This document shows positions 21,553 to 33,289 of a stretch of 64,000 bases of DNA, one piece after another. Within the stretch, counting starts at the first letter, position 1, and each line of letters opens with the position of its first letter. The stretch is from Excoecaria cochinchinensis (Eukaryota; Streptophyta; Magnoliopsida; Malpighiales; Euphorbiaceae), in NCBI GenBank assembly GCA_947683425.1, contig CANTUQ010000004.1, positions 33,123,001 to 33,187,000 on the forward strand, in the 5' to 3' direction. Below the pieces are notes generated by a model that was not told the DNA's origin, did no database searches, and saw nothing but the letters and a program-made list of their open reading frames with translations. The position numbers and the translations under genes are program-made.

Positions 21553-24462
21553 TCATTCTTTGTCCAATAAAATAGCCACTGCTGCACCTTCAGTGTGGTT
21601 TTCAAAATAAGGTTTTAGACGATGACCATTTACCTTAAATTCCGTACTTCCAGATTGCTTTCTGATGGCAACAGCTCCGAACTTTTTGACCGCGACGACT
21701 TCAAAAGGACCCGTCCACCTTGATTTTAATTTTCCAGGGAACAATCGCAACCTGCTGTCATATAATAAAACTTTCATTCCTGGAACAAATTCTTTTCTTA
21801 CTATCCTTCGATCATGCCACTTTTTTGTGTTGCTCTTGTACTTCTCAGCATGATTATATGCCCAAAATCTGAACTCCTCCAATTCATTTAGCTGTAGGGA
21901 CCTGCATTTTCCTGCACCTTCAAGATCAAAGTTCAAAAATTTTGTAGCCCAATATGCCTTATGTTCTAACTCGATCGGAAGATGACATGACTTTCCAAAC
22001 ATCAGCCTAAATGGGGACATTCCAATGGGTGTCTTAAAAGCTGTTCCATAAGCCCAAAGAGCGTAATCTAGCTTAAGGGACCAATCCTTCCTAGATACAC
22101 TGACTGTTTTCTCTAAAATGGCTTTCAACTCTCTATTGGATACCTCAACTTGTCCATTGGCCTGAGCATGATAAGGGGTTGTAACCTTATGTCTAACACC
22201 AAACTTTTTCAATAAAGCTTTAAATTGATGGTTCACAAAATGTTTACCACCGTCACTGATGATTGCTCTCGGGGTTCCATATCGAGTAAATATATTCTTC
22301 CTCAAAAATTTAAGCACAACTTTGGCATCACAGGTTCTAGTGGCCACAGCCTCTACCCACTTACTTACGTAATCAACGGCCACTAAAATATATTCACAAC
22401 CATAGGAAACCGGAAAGGGTCCCATAAAGTCAATTCCCCATACATCAAAAAGCTCTACCTCAAGCATATTGGTCAAAGGCATCTCATCTCTCTTTGATAT
22501 ATTCCCTACTCTCTGGCATCTATCACAAGCTTTCATATAAGATTGAATGTCTTTAAACATTGTAGGCCAATAGAACCCAGAAGATAAAATTTTCATTACC
22601 GTTCTGTTTGGTCCATGATGTCCACCAGCTTCTCCACTATGACAGGCTGTGATAATCTCACCCTTGTCCTCATCTGGAATACATCTTCTCAGCACTTGAT
22701 CTGCACACAAACGAAATAGATAAGGATCATCCCAAATATAATGCTTTGCATCAGCCTTTAACTTCTTTTTCTGCTGCCATGTGAAATCCTTTGGCATAAA
22801 TCCCCCTGCCAGAAAATTAGCTAAATTAGCAAACCAAGGAACAGAAATCTCATTTTCAAACAAAGCACAAATATGTTCATCAGGGAATAAATCTGAAATC
22901 TCCCCTTTCTCAATGTGAGCATTTTCCAGTCTTGACAAATGGTCTGCTACAAAGTTTTCTGCTCCCTTCTTATCTTTAATTTCCAGGTCGAATTCTTGCA
23001 GTAGAAGTACCCATCTGATCAGTCTTGGTTTGGATTCCTTCTTTGCAAATAGGTGTCTCAAGGCAGCATGGTCAGACCACACCACAATTCTTGCTCCCAA
23101 CAAATATGGCCTGAATTTTTCGAATGCATACACGATTGCAAGAAGTTCCTTCTCCATTGTGGTGTAATTCATTTGAGCTCCTGTCAAAATGTGACTTGCA
23201 TAATAAACCGCACAAAATACTTTCTCTCTTCGCTGTCCCAGTACTGCACCAACTGCAAAATCACTAGCATCACACATTAATTCAAAAGGCAAATTCCAAT
23301 CCGGAGAAATAATCACCGGGGCTGAAATGAGCCTCTGTTTCAAAGTCTGAAAAGCCAGCATACATTCATCGTCAAAATTAAAAGGAGCATCTTTCATCAA
23401 CAAATTGGATAAAGGTTTAGCAATTTTTGAAAAATCTTTGATAAACCGGCGGTAAAATCCTGCATGTCCCAAGAAACTTCTAATGCCTTTCACACTAGTT
23501 GGGGGTGGTAACTTTTCTATCACCTCTACCTTAGCCTTATCAACCTCTATCCCCTTCTCAGAAATTTTGTGGCCAAGTACAATGCCTTCCCTTACCATGA
23601 AATGGCATTTTTCCCAATTCAGCACCAAGTTGGTCTCCTTACACCTTTCTAACACCAAATCTAAATGCCTAAGGCAGCTCTCAAAATCACTCCCATAAAT
23701 GGTAAAGTCGTCCATGAACACCTCCATAAATTTCTCTATGAAGTCATGAAAAATTGCCATCATATACCGCTGAAATGTAGCCGGTGCGTTACACAGCCCG
23801 AAGGGCATTCTCCTGTATGCAAAGGTGCCATAAGGACAGGTAAATGTTGTCTTTTCTTGATCTTCTGGAGCTATGGGTATTTGCATGTAACCTGAATATC
23901 CATCTAAAAAACAATAGAATCCATTTCCTGCCAATCTTTCCAACATTTGGTCAATGAAAGGTAAAGGAAAATGATCCTTTCTGGTTGCATTATTTAACCT
24001 CCTATAGTCTATGCACACTCTCCATCCTGTCACTGTGCGTGTGGGAATTAATTCATTTTTTTCATTGGCTACTACAGTCATCCCTCCTTTCTTTGGTACA
24101 CATTGGACTGGACTTATCCAATTGCTATCAGAAATGGGATAGATAATACCTGCATCAAGGAGCTTGAGTACCTCCTTTTTCACCACTTCTTGCATTGCTG
24201 AAATTAGTCGCCTTTGGGGTTGCACCACCGGTTTGAAATCAGTTTCCATAGGTATCCGGTGTGTACAATAGCTGGGACTGATTCCTTTTAAATCTGAAGT
24301 TGACCAGCCAATTGCTCCTTTATGCTTCTTGAGTACTTCAATAAGCATTTCTTCTTCCAAACCTGTCAATAAAGATGAAATAATTACTGGTTTTGCATTA
24401 TCTTCTAAAAATATATATTTTAAATGTGAAGGAAGAGGGTTAAGTTCAGAATGTGTATCCCC
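21553..24462 (-). pseudogene. Athila pol: reverse transcriptase, RNase H, integrase
   Basis: The frame is open from after the TAG at 24463-24465 to 21553; the first Met is at 24369. It lies in the gag frame, so it was once one polyprotein. Numbering from that Met: RT has an Asp in FLDGYSGY (about 156) and the FMDD box (about 218-221), typical of Athila/Tat. RNase H has CDASD (about 366-370) and an Asp in WSDHAALRHL (about 433). Integrase has a His-His-Cys-Cys zinc site (about 577-618) and the triad Asp 647, Asp 706, Glu 742 with 35 residues between the last two. All catalytic residues I can check are present. The 938 codons from Met are unbroken, so only upstream stops prevent normal expression; read-through or a second start is possible but unproven. 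Confidence 0.92.
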
Positions 24463-27069
24463 CTATCCCAGGTTCAGTCCTTCTTCCTGTGTGTTTTCTT
24501 CTCCACTTTCTTGCTCCACAGCTGCAATCACTTCCTCATCTTCAAATTTTTCATTCTCCAAAGAATGCAGTAAATCCTCATTCATCGGATCAGCTTCTAA
24601 CATTTCCTCTTGCATTTCTTCTATACACTTGTCTATTGTATCCACAAAGTAAGCAGATTCTTCTATATCATCTGATGGATACCTTTGAGCTTTGTTCATA
24701 TCAACAACTAATTTTTCATCATTGAATCTCAGGGTAACGGTTTGCCCATGCACATCAATCAAAGCTTTTGCTGTGTTTAAAAATGGTCTCCCCACAATAA
24801 GTGGTACTTTCCTATCCTCTTCCATTTCCATCACCACAAAGTCTACTGGAAAAATAAACTTCCCCACTTTCACTAACAGGTCCTCTATCACTCCCTTGGG
24901 TCGCTTCACCGACCTATCCACAAGTTGGAGTCTCATTCCCGTCTCCTTAAGATCACCAAGATTCAGCTTCCTGCAAATTGAATAAGGCATTAGATTTATG
25001 CTTGCACCTAAATCACACAAAGCATTACCATAAAAATTTTCACCAATAGCACAAGGTACAGTGAAGCTACCTGGATCTTCCAATTTCTCAGGGATCTTGT
25101 TCATGATTATAGCACTGCAATTTTCTGTTAGTTGAACAGTTCCATGTCCTTCTAATTTCTTTTTATTAGAACATAGTTCTTTCATAAATTTAGCATAGTT
25201 GGGCATATGAGCTAAAGCTTCAGCAAATGGTAAATTAATGTGTAATTTTTTAAACATTTCTATAAACCTAGCTTTTTGCTCATTTTTCTTTTCTTGTCTA
25301 GCAACAGCAGGAAATGGCAGTCTATTTATATCGAGATCCTCTACCCTTGGATTCACTATACTTTTACCTTTGTCCTTTTTAGGAGCATTTTCATTCATTT
25401 CTAAATTAGAGTTAGAATTACTTACAGCCTGTGTTGGCTCCTCCTTTTCTGATGAAGAATTTTTACCTTGATCTTCTCTTTGTGCAACATCCTTTCCACT
25501 TCGCAGTGTAATTGCTTTTGCTTCCTCTTTTGGATTCCGATCCACATTTGATGGAAATGTTCCTGGCTGCCTTTGGGATACAGAATTTGCAAGCTGACCC
25601 AACTGAGTTTCCAGATTTCTCATAGAAGCATCTTGGTTTCGGTTCCACTGCTCTTGGGATTTCCACCTAGCTTCTTGATTTGTCATGAATTGCTGCTGAC
25701 TGTTTATGAAGCTAGCCACCATATCCTCGAGGTTTGGCTTCTTCTCTTGCATAGGTGGCCTAGGTGGGTATCCCGGTGGATGGTATGATTGAGCTTGTGG
25801 TTGATTGAAGTTTTGTCCATGGTTGTGATGGGGTGGATATGGCATTTGGTATTGATTGGATGTTTGGGGTTGGTATGAATGTCCTTGATTGTGCTGAGTA
25901 CTTTGGTTGAAAGGGGGTCTTGCTGGTGGATGAGAGGATGAAGCATTCTGATTTCCATCTTTCCAAGAAAAATTCGGGTGATTTCTCCAGCCCGGGTTGT
26001 ATGAGTTACTATAAGGGTCATTCCTTCGATAATCCCCTACAACATTAACATTTCCCATTGCTGCACTCTCTTGAGCTTATTGCCCACTTTCATACCACTC
26101 ATCTTCTTGAGAAACAGAGGCTACATTTTTCACTCTTAAGTTTTTCATCTCGTTCTGCATTGACTCCACCTGTGCCCTCAGCATTGACACTTCATCTACA
26201 CTATGTATTCCTTGTCTTCTTGAGACTGATCTAGGATTAGCCCACTGAGCGTCATTTGCTGACATTTCATCCAGCAGCTGGAATGCTTCTTCTGGTATTC
26301 TATTCATAAAAGAACCTCCTGATGATGCATCCAGCAAAGATTTTGTTTGTGGTGAAATACCAGAATAAAATTGTTGCATCAGATGGTAGATTGGTATTTC
26401 ATGATGCGGACAACTTCTTAACAATCTTCTGAATCTTTCCCAAGCCTCATAAAAAGGCTCATCACTCAATTGGCTAAATTGAAAAATGCTGTTGCGAATA
26501 TTTGCTGTTTTTTTAGGTGGGAAAAATCTCATCAGAAACCTTTCTTGCAATTGATCCCAAGATGTAATTGACTGTCTTGGTAACATTTGCAACCACTCTC
26601 TTGCCTTTCCAATCAAGGTGAAAGGAAATAGTTTCAGTCTTACAGCATCAGGTGTCACTCCTGGAATCTGCACTGTGTCACTAATCTCCAAAAATAAGTC
26701 CAGGTGTTGTGCAGGATCTTCCACTTCTGTTCCAGAAAATTGATTTCTTTGCACCATGTTGATAGTTGCTGGTTTCAGTTCAAATTGTACTCCTCTTGGC
26801 AGCACAATTGTCCTATGGTCTTCAGTCCATCTTGGCACAACATAGTCCCTTATTGTTCGCTGCCTAGGGACTTCTCCTCCATAATTTCTTGGTACCTCTT
26901 CTTGTGCCCTTGGCACGTGTTCGTTCTCGGGAGGAATTTCATCAATAGGGAGAGGATCATTTTCCATGTTGTTGTCTCTGTTGGCTCTCCTGTGTTGACG
27001 CAAAGTCCTCTCGATTTCAGGGTCGTAGGGTGCTAATGATCTTTGTCTAACTCTGCTCATACACCACAA
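24463..27069 (-). pseudogene. Athila gag-protease, interrupted by one internal stop and closed by another
   Basis: The frame opens at 27069. Its first part holds the Gag capsid domain (Retrotrans_gag type; IGKAREWL, RFLMRFFPP, FYEAWERFRRLL). A TAA at 26077-26079 breaks it, but the same frame continues at once (Met 26058) through an Asn- and Pro-rich segment. The retropepsin-like protease follows, with active site DLGAS at about 25012 and VPLIVGRPFL downstream. A TAG at 24463-24465 separates this from pol. I find no CCHC zinc knuckle where Athila Gags usually have one. CAA to TAA is a plausible origin for the first stop. Pol continues in the same frame. Confidence 0.88.
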
Positions 27070-27147
27070 CTACCTGAAAAGAATAAAAATAATAAAATCA
27101 GAAAAATGAAAACACATACAAATAAAAATCAAAACTTACTGACAATG

Positions 27148-27170
27148 CCAGTTCCCCGGCAACGACGCCA
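27148..27170 (-). other. Athila primer binding site
   Basis: On the - strand TGGCGTCGTTGCCGGGGAAC, with CTGG... continuing, begins six bases inside the 5' LTR. This is the characteristic Athila/Tat primer site, reported to pair with tRNA-Asp or a relative rather than tRNA-Met. Confidence 0.9.
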
Positions 27171-27176
27171 AAAACT

Positions 27177-28872
27177 TGACGCGACCTCAGCAAGTGTACT
27201 GAATCGGCAAGTAATATAGTGGAATATAATTAAGACCACAAGTTATCGAACCCAAGGGACTGTGTTGTGCAAGTGTTTGACAATTAATTATATGCTAAAG
27301 AATTCCCAATTATTTTGATGTGGTGATTGTTTAACTCAGAAAAATCAATAATCTAACTTATGATATTAATGTCTAAGAATATTAACGATTTAATAATACA
27401 ACAACTTGATAAAATAACTAAGAGATCTTGCTAAGGAATACCCATTCTCCCCAATAATATCATGTGAATACTTAATTCAACAATTTCATATACAATCAGT
27501 GAATAACCTAGCCTATACCATAGCTTGCCTTTCGGATCCAGCTTCTCTAAAACATGCACTTACCAATCCGGATTCAGCACATAAATTAGCATTATTACAG
27601 GTCTTAAAGTTCTAAGTTAAATAATCCTACCATTCCAGATTCAGATATCAAACTCATTTATCTTCCACCATTCTGAACCTATTGAAATAAACATTCACAG
27701 ATTTTAACTACCAATTCGGATTCATCAAATCAATGAAAGTTGATTAAAATAAAACAGAACATATGTATGTATTTATGGGCTGATTGCAATCAAAGTTTAT
27801 CTTGGTAGATCTCCCCTTAACTTGCATTCAAACCAACAACAACAGATAATTTCAGAGAAGATAAAACTGAAGTATATTTGTATGTATTTATGAACTGATT
27901 ACAATTAAAGTTTATCTTGGTAGATCTCCCCTTAACTTGTACTCTATTCAGCAACAATAAATAAAATCAGAGAAAATACAACTGAGTATATGCATAATAC
28001 AATCCATACAAAATATTCACATGATTTACTGGGGATTTAAGGCATCCCTTAACAAGAATTAAAATTACTCACACATATTTGAAATAAAGACTGAATTAAA
28101 TAGAGAGAAATTGATATTACCCATTTGAATCTGAAAATAAAAATCTTACAGTAAACCAAACGATGTTCTTCAATTGAATCAGCTATTCCAACTTCCAAAT
28201 TAAATTACAGAATTGAAATCTCACTTCTAAGAATTTCCAGATCAGAAATCTCAGAGTCTATTTTTTTCAGCCCCCAAAAAAACTAAATCTAAAACTCTCG
28301 TCGTATCTTCCTCCTCCCCCTTTTTTTTCCAGAATCGTCCCCTTTTAAGCTAGTTTTCCCCCCAAAAATAAAAGTCAAAAGTCTATTCGGTGGCCTCCAA
28401 ATCTGATTTTTCCGGGATTTGATTCACACAACAGATCTTAAAAGTTACACGGCGGTGATAGATATCCTCACCGCCGTGTAAATGTCCCAGGATATATTTT
28501 TATTCTGAAATTTCGAGGTTACACGGCGGTGAGGAAATTCTTCACCGCCTTGTAAATGTTCCAGGTCTGCAAAATGAATTCTTTGATTTTGCTTCACACG
28601 GCGGTGAGGATATCTTCACCGCCGTGTAAATGTTCCAGATCTGCTTACTTGATTTTTCCTCATGATTCTGGCCTCCCGTCTCACACGGCGGTGAGAGATT
28701 TCCTCACTGCCGTGTAAGCTACCTAATTTTGCCAAAAATAACATAAATCTCCATTTAGTGCACCAACTAACATCAAATGACATTTTATTAAAAATTAACA
28801 CAAATAACAGCTTTTAGACTAAGAAATAATCTCTAAATTCACATCAAAACATTATTTAATTTAAACTTATCA
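27177..28872 (-). repeat. Athila 5' LTR (1696 bp)
   Basis: It matches 15527-17223 apart from about 18 substitutions and one 1-base indel. It ends ...AACTTATCA in + reading, next to GTCAT. The four hairpins recur at 28445-28717. The antisense ORF at 28616-28801 overlies the hairpins and is not a gene. Confidence 0.95.
28445..28717 (-). repeat. Four GC-rich hairpins in Athila 5' LTR
   Basis: Hairpins at 28445-28481, 28519-28555, 28594-28629 and 28681-28717 are copies of 16796-17068. Four of the roughly 18 LTR-LTR substitutions fall in these short stems (GCCTTG here for GCCGTG; CACGG here for CATGG; ACTGCCGTG here for ACCGCCATG, two changes), more than their length predicts. Three are C/T-type changes at CG or CHG sites. 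Confidence 0.92.
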
Positions 28873-29828
28873 GTCATTTCTAGGAGTTTTATAGTTATGA
28901 AAGTCATAGTTTGAATGGAACTAGAATCACTTAATTTTTAGTTCTAAAACTCCACTTATGACCAAAACGGCACATGGAGGTCTGGAAAAATTTGAGTAGA
29001 GTTTCCCCTAGAAACTCTACTTCCCCAAAATAACTAGTCAACCAAAAATAACACAACAAGGCAGCTCAATTCAACATCCAGAACTCATATAATATTCAAA
29101 ACAGAATTTAAGCATCATAAATAAAATTCCAAAAGAAATATTCCCAATCTTGTTCACAATCTTTCAATTGGTTCCACTTGCACCAATTTTATCTTTTCCT
29201 TTAGCTGTGGCTTTACTTCCTTCTTCAAAGCATCAAAATACAGCCATCAACCCATAAAACTCATTAAATTCTCACCCTTACCTCATGGAGGAAGAAGGAG
29301 AAGAAAAAGATGAAGAAACTCACTTATAAGCTTAAAACATACTTAAAATCACTTATTGACAAAAAGGAAACTTAAGCAGATATTTTAATGGAATAAAGAT
29401 GGGATTTAAGGGACAAGAGATGGCTGAAATGGAAGAGGAGAGTGGCCGGATGCTTTAGTCCCAAATGCACTAACTAAAGAGTTAATAAGGTCATGCATAT
29501 CTCTTCCCAAGACCATCCAATCCCACCCCACCAAATGGCACAATTCTGTTGGTCCACAAGTCAAATTTCCAAAGGGTCCTTTGACCCATCAAAACTCATA
29601 CTTAAGTCCCTCAAATCAACCTAATTCAAATATGGTCCAACTGCAAAACTTTTGTAATGCAATCTAGTCCAAAAAGGTCAAATGACAAAACTACCCCTAA
29701 TAAATCAATTAATATCGATTACGTCCTAATATGCAAAAACTCAATCGAAAAGCACAAACTTGACCCCTTTTGTACCTTGAGCATATCCAATATGAATTAA
29801 TAATAAATGTAATATAAATAGTATTACA
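28873..29828 (-). repeat. Tekay-like copy 1 LTR, outer part
   Basis: The second GTCAT (28873-28877) resumes the LTR broken at 15527. A stretch near 28998-29035 (GAGTAGAGTTTCCCC) is shared with the LTR at 58205. The LTR could end with ATTACA at 29828, which would fit TGTAAT-type starts of its relatives, but I cannot confirm the boundary. No gene is visible. Confidence 0.55.
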
Positions 29829-31066
29829 AAGTATATTTTATGTCACATAATTATACTTATTTAATTAAATAAGTTATAAAGTAAAAGGATACTAATAAAT
29901 AAATAAATAAAATAAATTATTGACACTATAGCAATAATATAGATAAATAGAACAATAGAAATGTTGGAAATATAAGTGTAAAATAAGTAAATAAAAGTAA
30001 AAGATATAGTGTAACACTATAAGTAATGACCAGAGTAATGATTATAACAGATGATTAAAATGTAACGAAATAAATGATAATGAATAATTAAAATGTTTAG
30101 CCCCATGTGAAAGTATAATGTAAGAAAATAATGAATTATAAATTAACTCAGTAAACTAAAGGGAAATTAATTTAACGGAATGTATAGACATAGTGGCATG
30201 TGAATATATCCATGTGAGTGGGCAATTTTAGGAAAACAAATCCATAATCCACAATTGAAATAAAAATGATTTAAAAAAAAAAGAAAGAAAAGAGGAGAAA
30301 GTAATGGTAAAGTTAACCGTGATAATAATTAAGTTAAAAAAAGTTACTATAGTATAAATGATAATAATAAGAAAAAATTAATTGACCTATTCGAAAATAT
30401 AAAGGAACGTATATGGTAAGTGTGAAATTAAGAATATGAAAAAGATATTAAATGGAATATAATCAATTAGGTGTATTAAAGGACTAATTACTTATATAAA
30501 ATACATAAGAATAAGAATGTTTGTGTGTACACGCTTGCATGATTATATGAGTGTAAAGTTTAGGATATGTATCCATCACTGGGCATTTTAATGCTAAGTG
30601 CATAGAGTTTTTACTATGCTAGGTAATAGAAGGTAGGAAGACTTGAAGTGGCCGATGTGTTACTATCGTATGGGAAGAAGTGATGGAAAGCAAGCTTAAG
30701 GAAATAGACATGGCATGTATATGATCGTGTTGGACAAAGTTAGGAATTTGTATGTATAGACTTATGAGTTATGCGCATATGTAAGTGTGAACCATAAACA
30801 TAATTTCATATGGACTATTATATTGTTATATGTATGTGAATGACTTTTATGTCTGAAAAAAAAATTTACTGCAATGTCTGCTATAACGTAACTTGTGAGT
30901 TAACGGATTATCGTACGTATAGTATAGAAATTTAAGGGTGTTAGACTATTGATTCGTGATAAAATAGTGGCAGTAAAATGCGATTAATTAAATACCTAAT
31001 TAATGCATTCATGTACATAAACATACTCTAACTTATCTCTTTCTTCACATCTAGGTTCATTGCATC
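29829..31066 (+). repeat. AT-rich DNA with a decayed chromovirus-type LTR
   Basis: No coding signal. A stem-loop of the conserved LTR type lies at 30579-30598 (CTGGGCATT paired with AATGCTAAG, one mismatch, one G.U). About 345 bases further, AAGGGTGTTAGA (30934-30945) looks like a mutated LTR end, at the same spacing as in two other + strand LTRs here. I infer an old + strand LTR covering an unknown part of this stretch. The remainder is A/T-rich with short runs such as AAATAAATAAATAAA. Confidence 0.4.
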
Positions 31067-31746
31067 ATGAGCAACACAAACATAAACATGCATTCTATTC
31101 TGGACAACAATAAATTAATTGGCCCAAACTACTTATATTGGTTTAGGAACTTGAGAATTATTCTCAAGACTGAAAAGATCCTTTATGTGATAGAGGAATC
31201 GATATGATCTGCCCCACCCGAAGATGCCCTGGTTATTGAATTTTAAGGTTATAATAAACATGCTAATGACAATGACACTGTTGTCTATATTATGCTTGCT
31301 AGCATGAATGCAGAGCTATAGTAACAACATGAGAGCATGGATGCTCACACCATCATCTTTCACCCAAAGGAGTTGTATGAAGTACATGCATAAAGCAAGA
31401 TATATGAGATCTATACTGCTTTTCTTAGTTACAAAATGACAGAGGGTGCTTTAGCTTCTGATCATGGGTTGAAAATGTTGGGGTATATTAAGCAATTGGG
31501 CAAGTTAGGCTATGTGATGGATCATGACCTTTATGTAAATATGATCCTACATTCCCCATCTCTTAGTTATACACCCTTTGTACTTAACAACAATATGAAC
31601 TAGATATCCACCACACTGCCTGAGCTTATCCATCTGCTTAAAGAGGCTAAAGGTTCGGCTAAGAAAGGATCAAAATTTGTGATGGTTGTTTCTTCTGCTC
31701 ATTCAAAAGGGAGAAAGGGTAAGAATAAGAAGAAACAAGCCAAGAC
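31067..31746 (+). pseudogene. Ty1/copia gag remnant, first part
   Basis: The + strand frame starting at 31067 encodes a copia-type Gag (UBN2/retrotran_gag-like): a short N-terminus, then NKLIGPNYLYWFRNLRI and a HGLKMLGYIKQL-like region, ending in a Lys-rich tail. At least five in-frame stops are present. The solo LTR inserted at 31747 splits the gene; the last five bases, AAGAC (31742-31746), are the target duplication. The gene resumes at 36418 with its zinc knuckle. Confidence 0.85.
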
Positions 31747-32599
31747 TGTAATGACCCCAAATCCACCCTAGTAGCATTATGCATGATTAGGGTGATTGGT
31801 GAGTTTAATTTAGAATTTGTAATTTTCGGACTAAAGTATAATTGAGAATTAAGGACCTAATTGCATGAATTAATACGTTAAGTGACTAAAGAGTAATTTT
31901 TTATGATTAGTGTTAAGTGAGGATTAATTAAGGCTAATAAGATTGGATTAAGCTTAAGTGGTTTTGGGTGGATTACAAGTGGCTTGCTGAGAGCTTGACA
32001 CCTAGCTTTAACATGCATATTTAACGAGTGAGAAGAGGCAAAGTTTGTCTTTTGTTCTTCATTTGGTTGGCCAGCTCTCTCTATCCTAAGGTGAGTTTAG
32101 TTTTCTTTTCTTTTTTTTTTCCTTTGTTCTTAGTTCTTTATCTCATTCAAGGGTTTTATTGGTTTGAAGTTAGAGAATCATGTAAGAGATCAAAAGGTAA
32201 AGAGAAGGTTACTTGATTTGTGAAGTTGGAGGAGTTAGCTTCTAAAGGTTAGGGCTTTTTAACTTTTTAATAAATGCATGTTTGAGTAGATTGGGGGAAA
32301 TTGTGGGTTTTGAAGAGTTAAACAGCTCTTTTAGTTGTGAAATTGTACTTGGGATAGTATTGTTGAGTTGAAAAAGCTTTGTTGATAAATTGAAGTTATA
32401 CTATGTTTTGATTATTTGCATGCTGGTTATGTTAGTTATAATTTGTGTTATTAGAAAGTTAACATGTAGGTGATCATGTAGTTAGAAAGCCTCATTGGCT
32501 AAAAATGATGTTTGGGTTAGTATTAGAAGTTATGTATGTGAGTATAGGAAAGTGCTTGAAATAAGATAAATGAAGATGGAATTTGAGCATCTAGTTCAG

Positions 32600-32795
32600 G
32601 CTCTAAAGCGAGCACGATAGAGGGCTCCATACGAAAAAATTGCCAGATCACATTCTGTGGCATGCGCGAGATTTAGAGCGAGCGTGATAGAAGTCTTTTG
32701 TGTGTTCTGTCGCATGCATGACCTAGGCCGCGAGCGCGACATAAGGATTATGCAGGGTCTGTCTCGAGCGCAACAAGGGTCGCGAGTGCAATGTA
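32600..32795 (+). repeat. Decayed CpG palindromes upstream of the TATA-like box
   Basis: Scattered pieces such as TGTCGCATGCATGAC, GCGAGCGCGACA and GGTCGCGAGTGCAA correspond to the GTCGCGATCGCGAC and GTCGCGAGCGCGAC arms of the young element, with many CG to TG or CA changes. They end about 85 bases upstream of TATAAA (32878-32883). Confidence 0.6.
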
Positions 32796-33014
32796 GCTAA
32801 GATTGTGAAATGTTTAATGGTTGTCCTAATTTATGTGAAGTATTGTATGGCTTTTAAATGATTATGCATACGGAATCTATAAATGTGTTAATCCATGTGA
32901 AAATGCAATGTTATATAATAAAGCAAATATTAAATGGATTAGTTGTTAGCCTGTAATCGAGTCGTGGATAGGTAGTCATGCCTATAAGGGTTATCATTCG
33001 CAGCTGCTAGTGTT

Positions 33015-33159
33015 GGCACCTTAATGGTGTCTAGTGTATTGATACCTGATGGGTATCTATTGTTGATGCCGTTTGGTATCTAGTGATTCGAGATTTGCAT
33101 ATCTCTAGTGTTGATACTACTTTTCCCTAGCATCTAGTGATTGATACCCGAGTGGTATC
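33015..33159 (+). repeat. Ladder of six short hairpins with changing but complementary arms
   Basis: Hairpins in order: GGCACC/GGTGTC (33015-33031), GATACC/GGTATC (33041-33057), GATGCC/GGTATC (33065-33080), GAGAT/ATCTC (33090-33105), GATACTA/TAGCATC (about 33113-33134, one mismatch) and GATACC/GGTATC (33143-33159). Loops are about 4-8 bases; linkers often contain CTAGTG. Arms differ between hairpins while pairing is kept. Both clear G.U pairs suit only the + strand RNA. Confidence 0.75.
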
Positions 33160-33289
33160 CAGTGTTCCCGTTATCCACTGCTGTATTGATTTAGGCAATA
33201 CTAAGATTGTTATTTCATTGACTGATTATAGTATTGTGATATATGTGATATTTACCATGATATAGTAACAATTCAGGGTTTATTGCATT

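Larger units (their letters stand above)
15527..28872 (-). mobile_element. Complete Athila-type LTR retrotransposon, 13.3 kb, target duplication GTCAT
   Basis: The element is bounded by matching LTRs (15527-17223 and 27177-28872) and by GTCAT on both sides (15522-15526 and 28873-28877). Reading leftward on the - strand the order is: 5' LTR, primer site, gag, protease, RT, RNase H, integrase, a hairpin-bearing spacer, an extra ORF, a long 3' non-coding region, polypurine tract and 3' LTR. This is the Athila plan. By eye the LTRs differ at about 18 substitutions and one indel over about 1,696 bp, roughly 1.1%, so it is fairly recent. It inserted into the LTR of Tekay-like copy 1. Confidence 0.95.
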
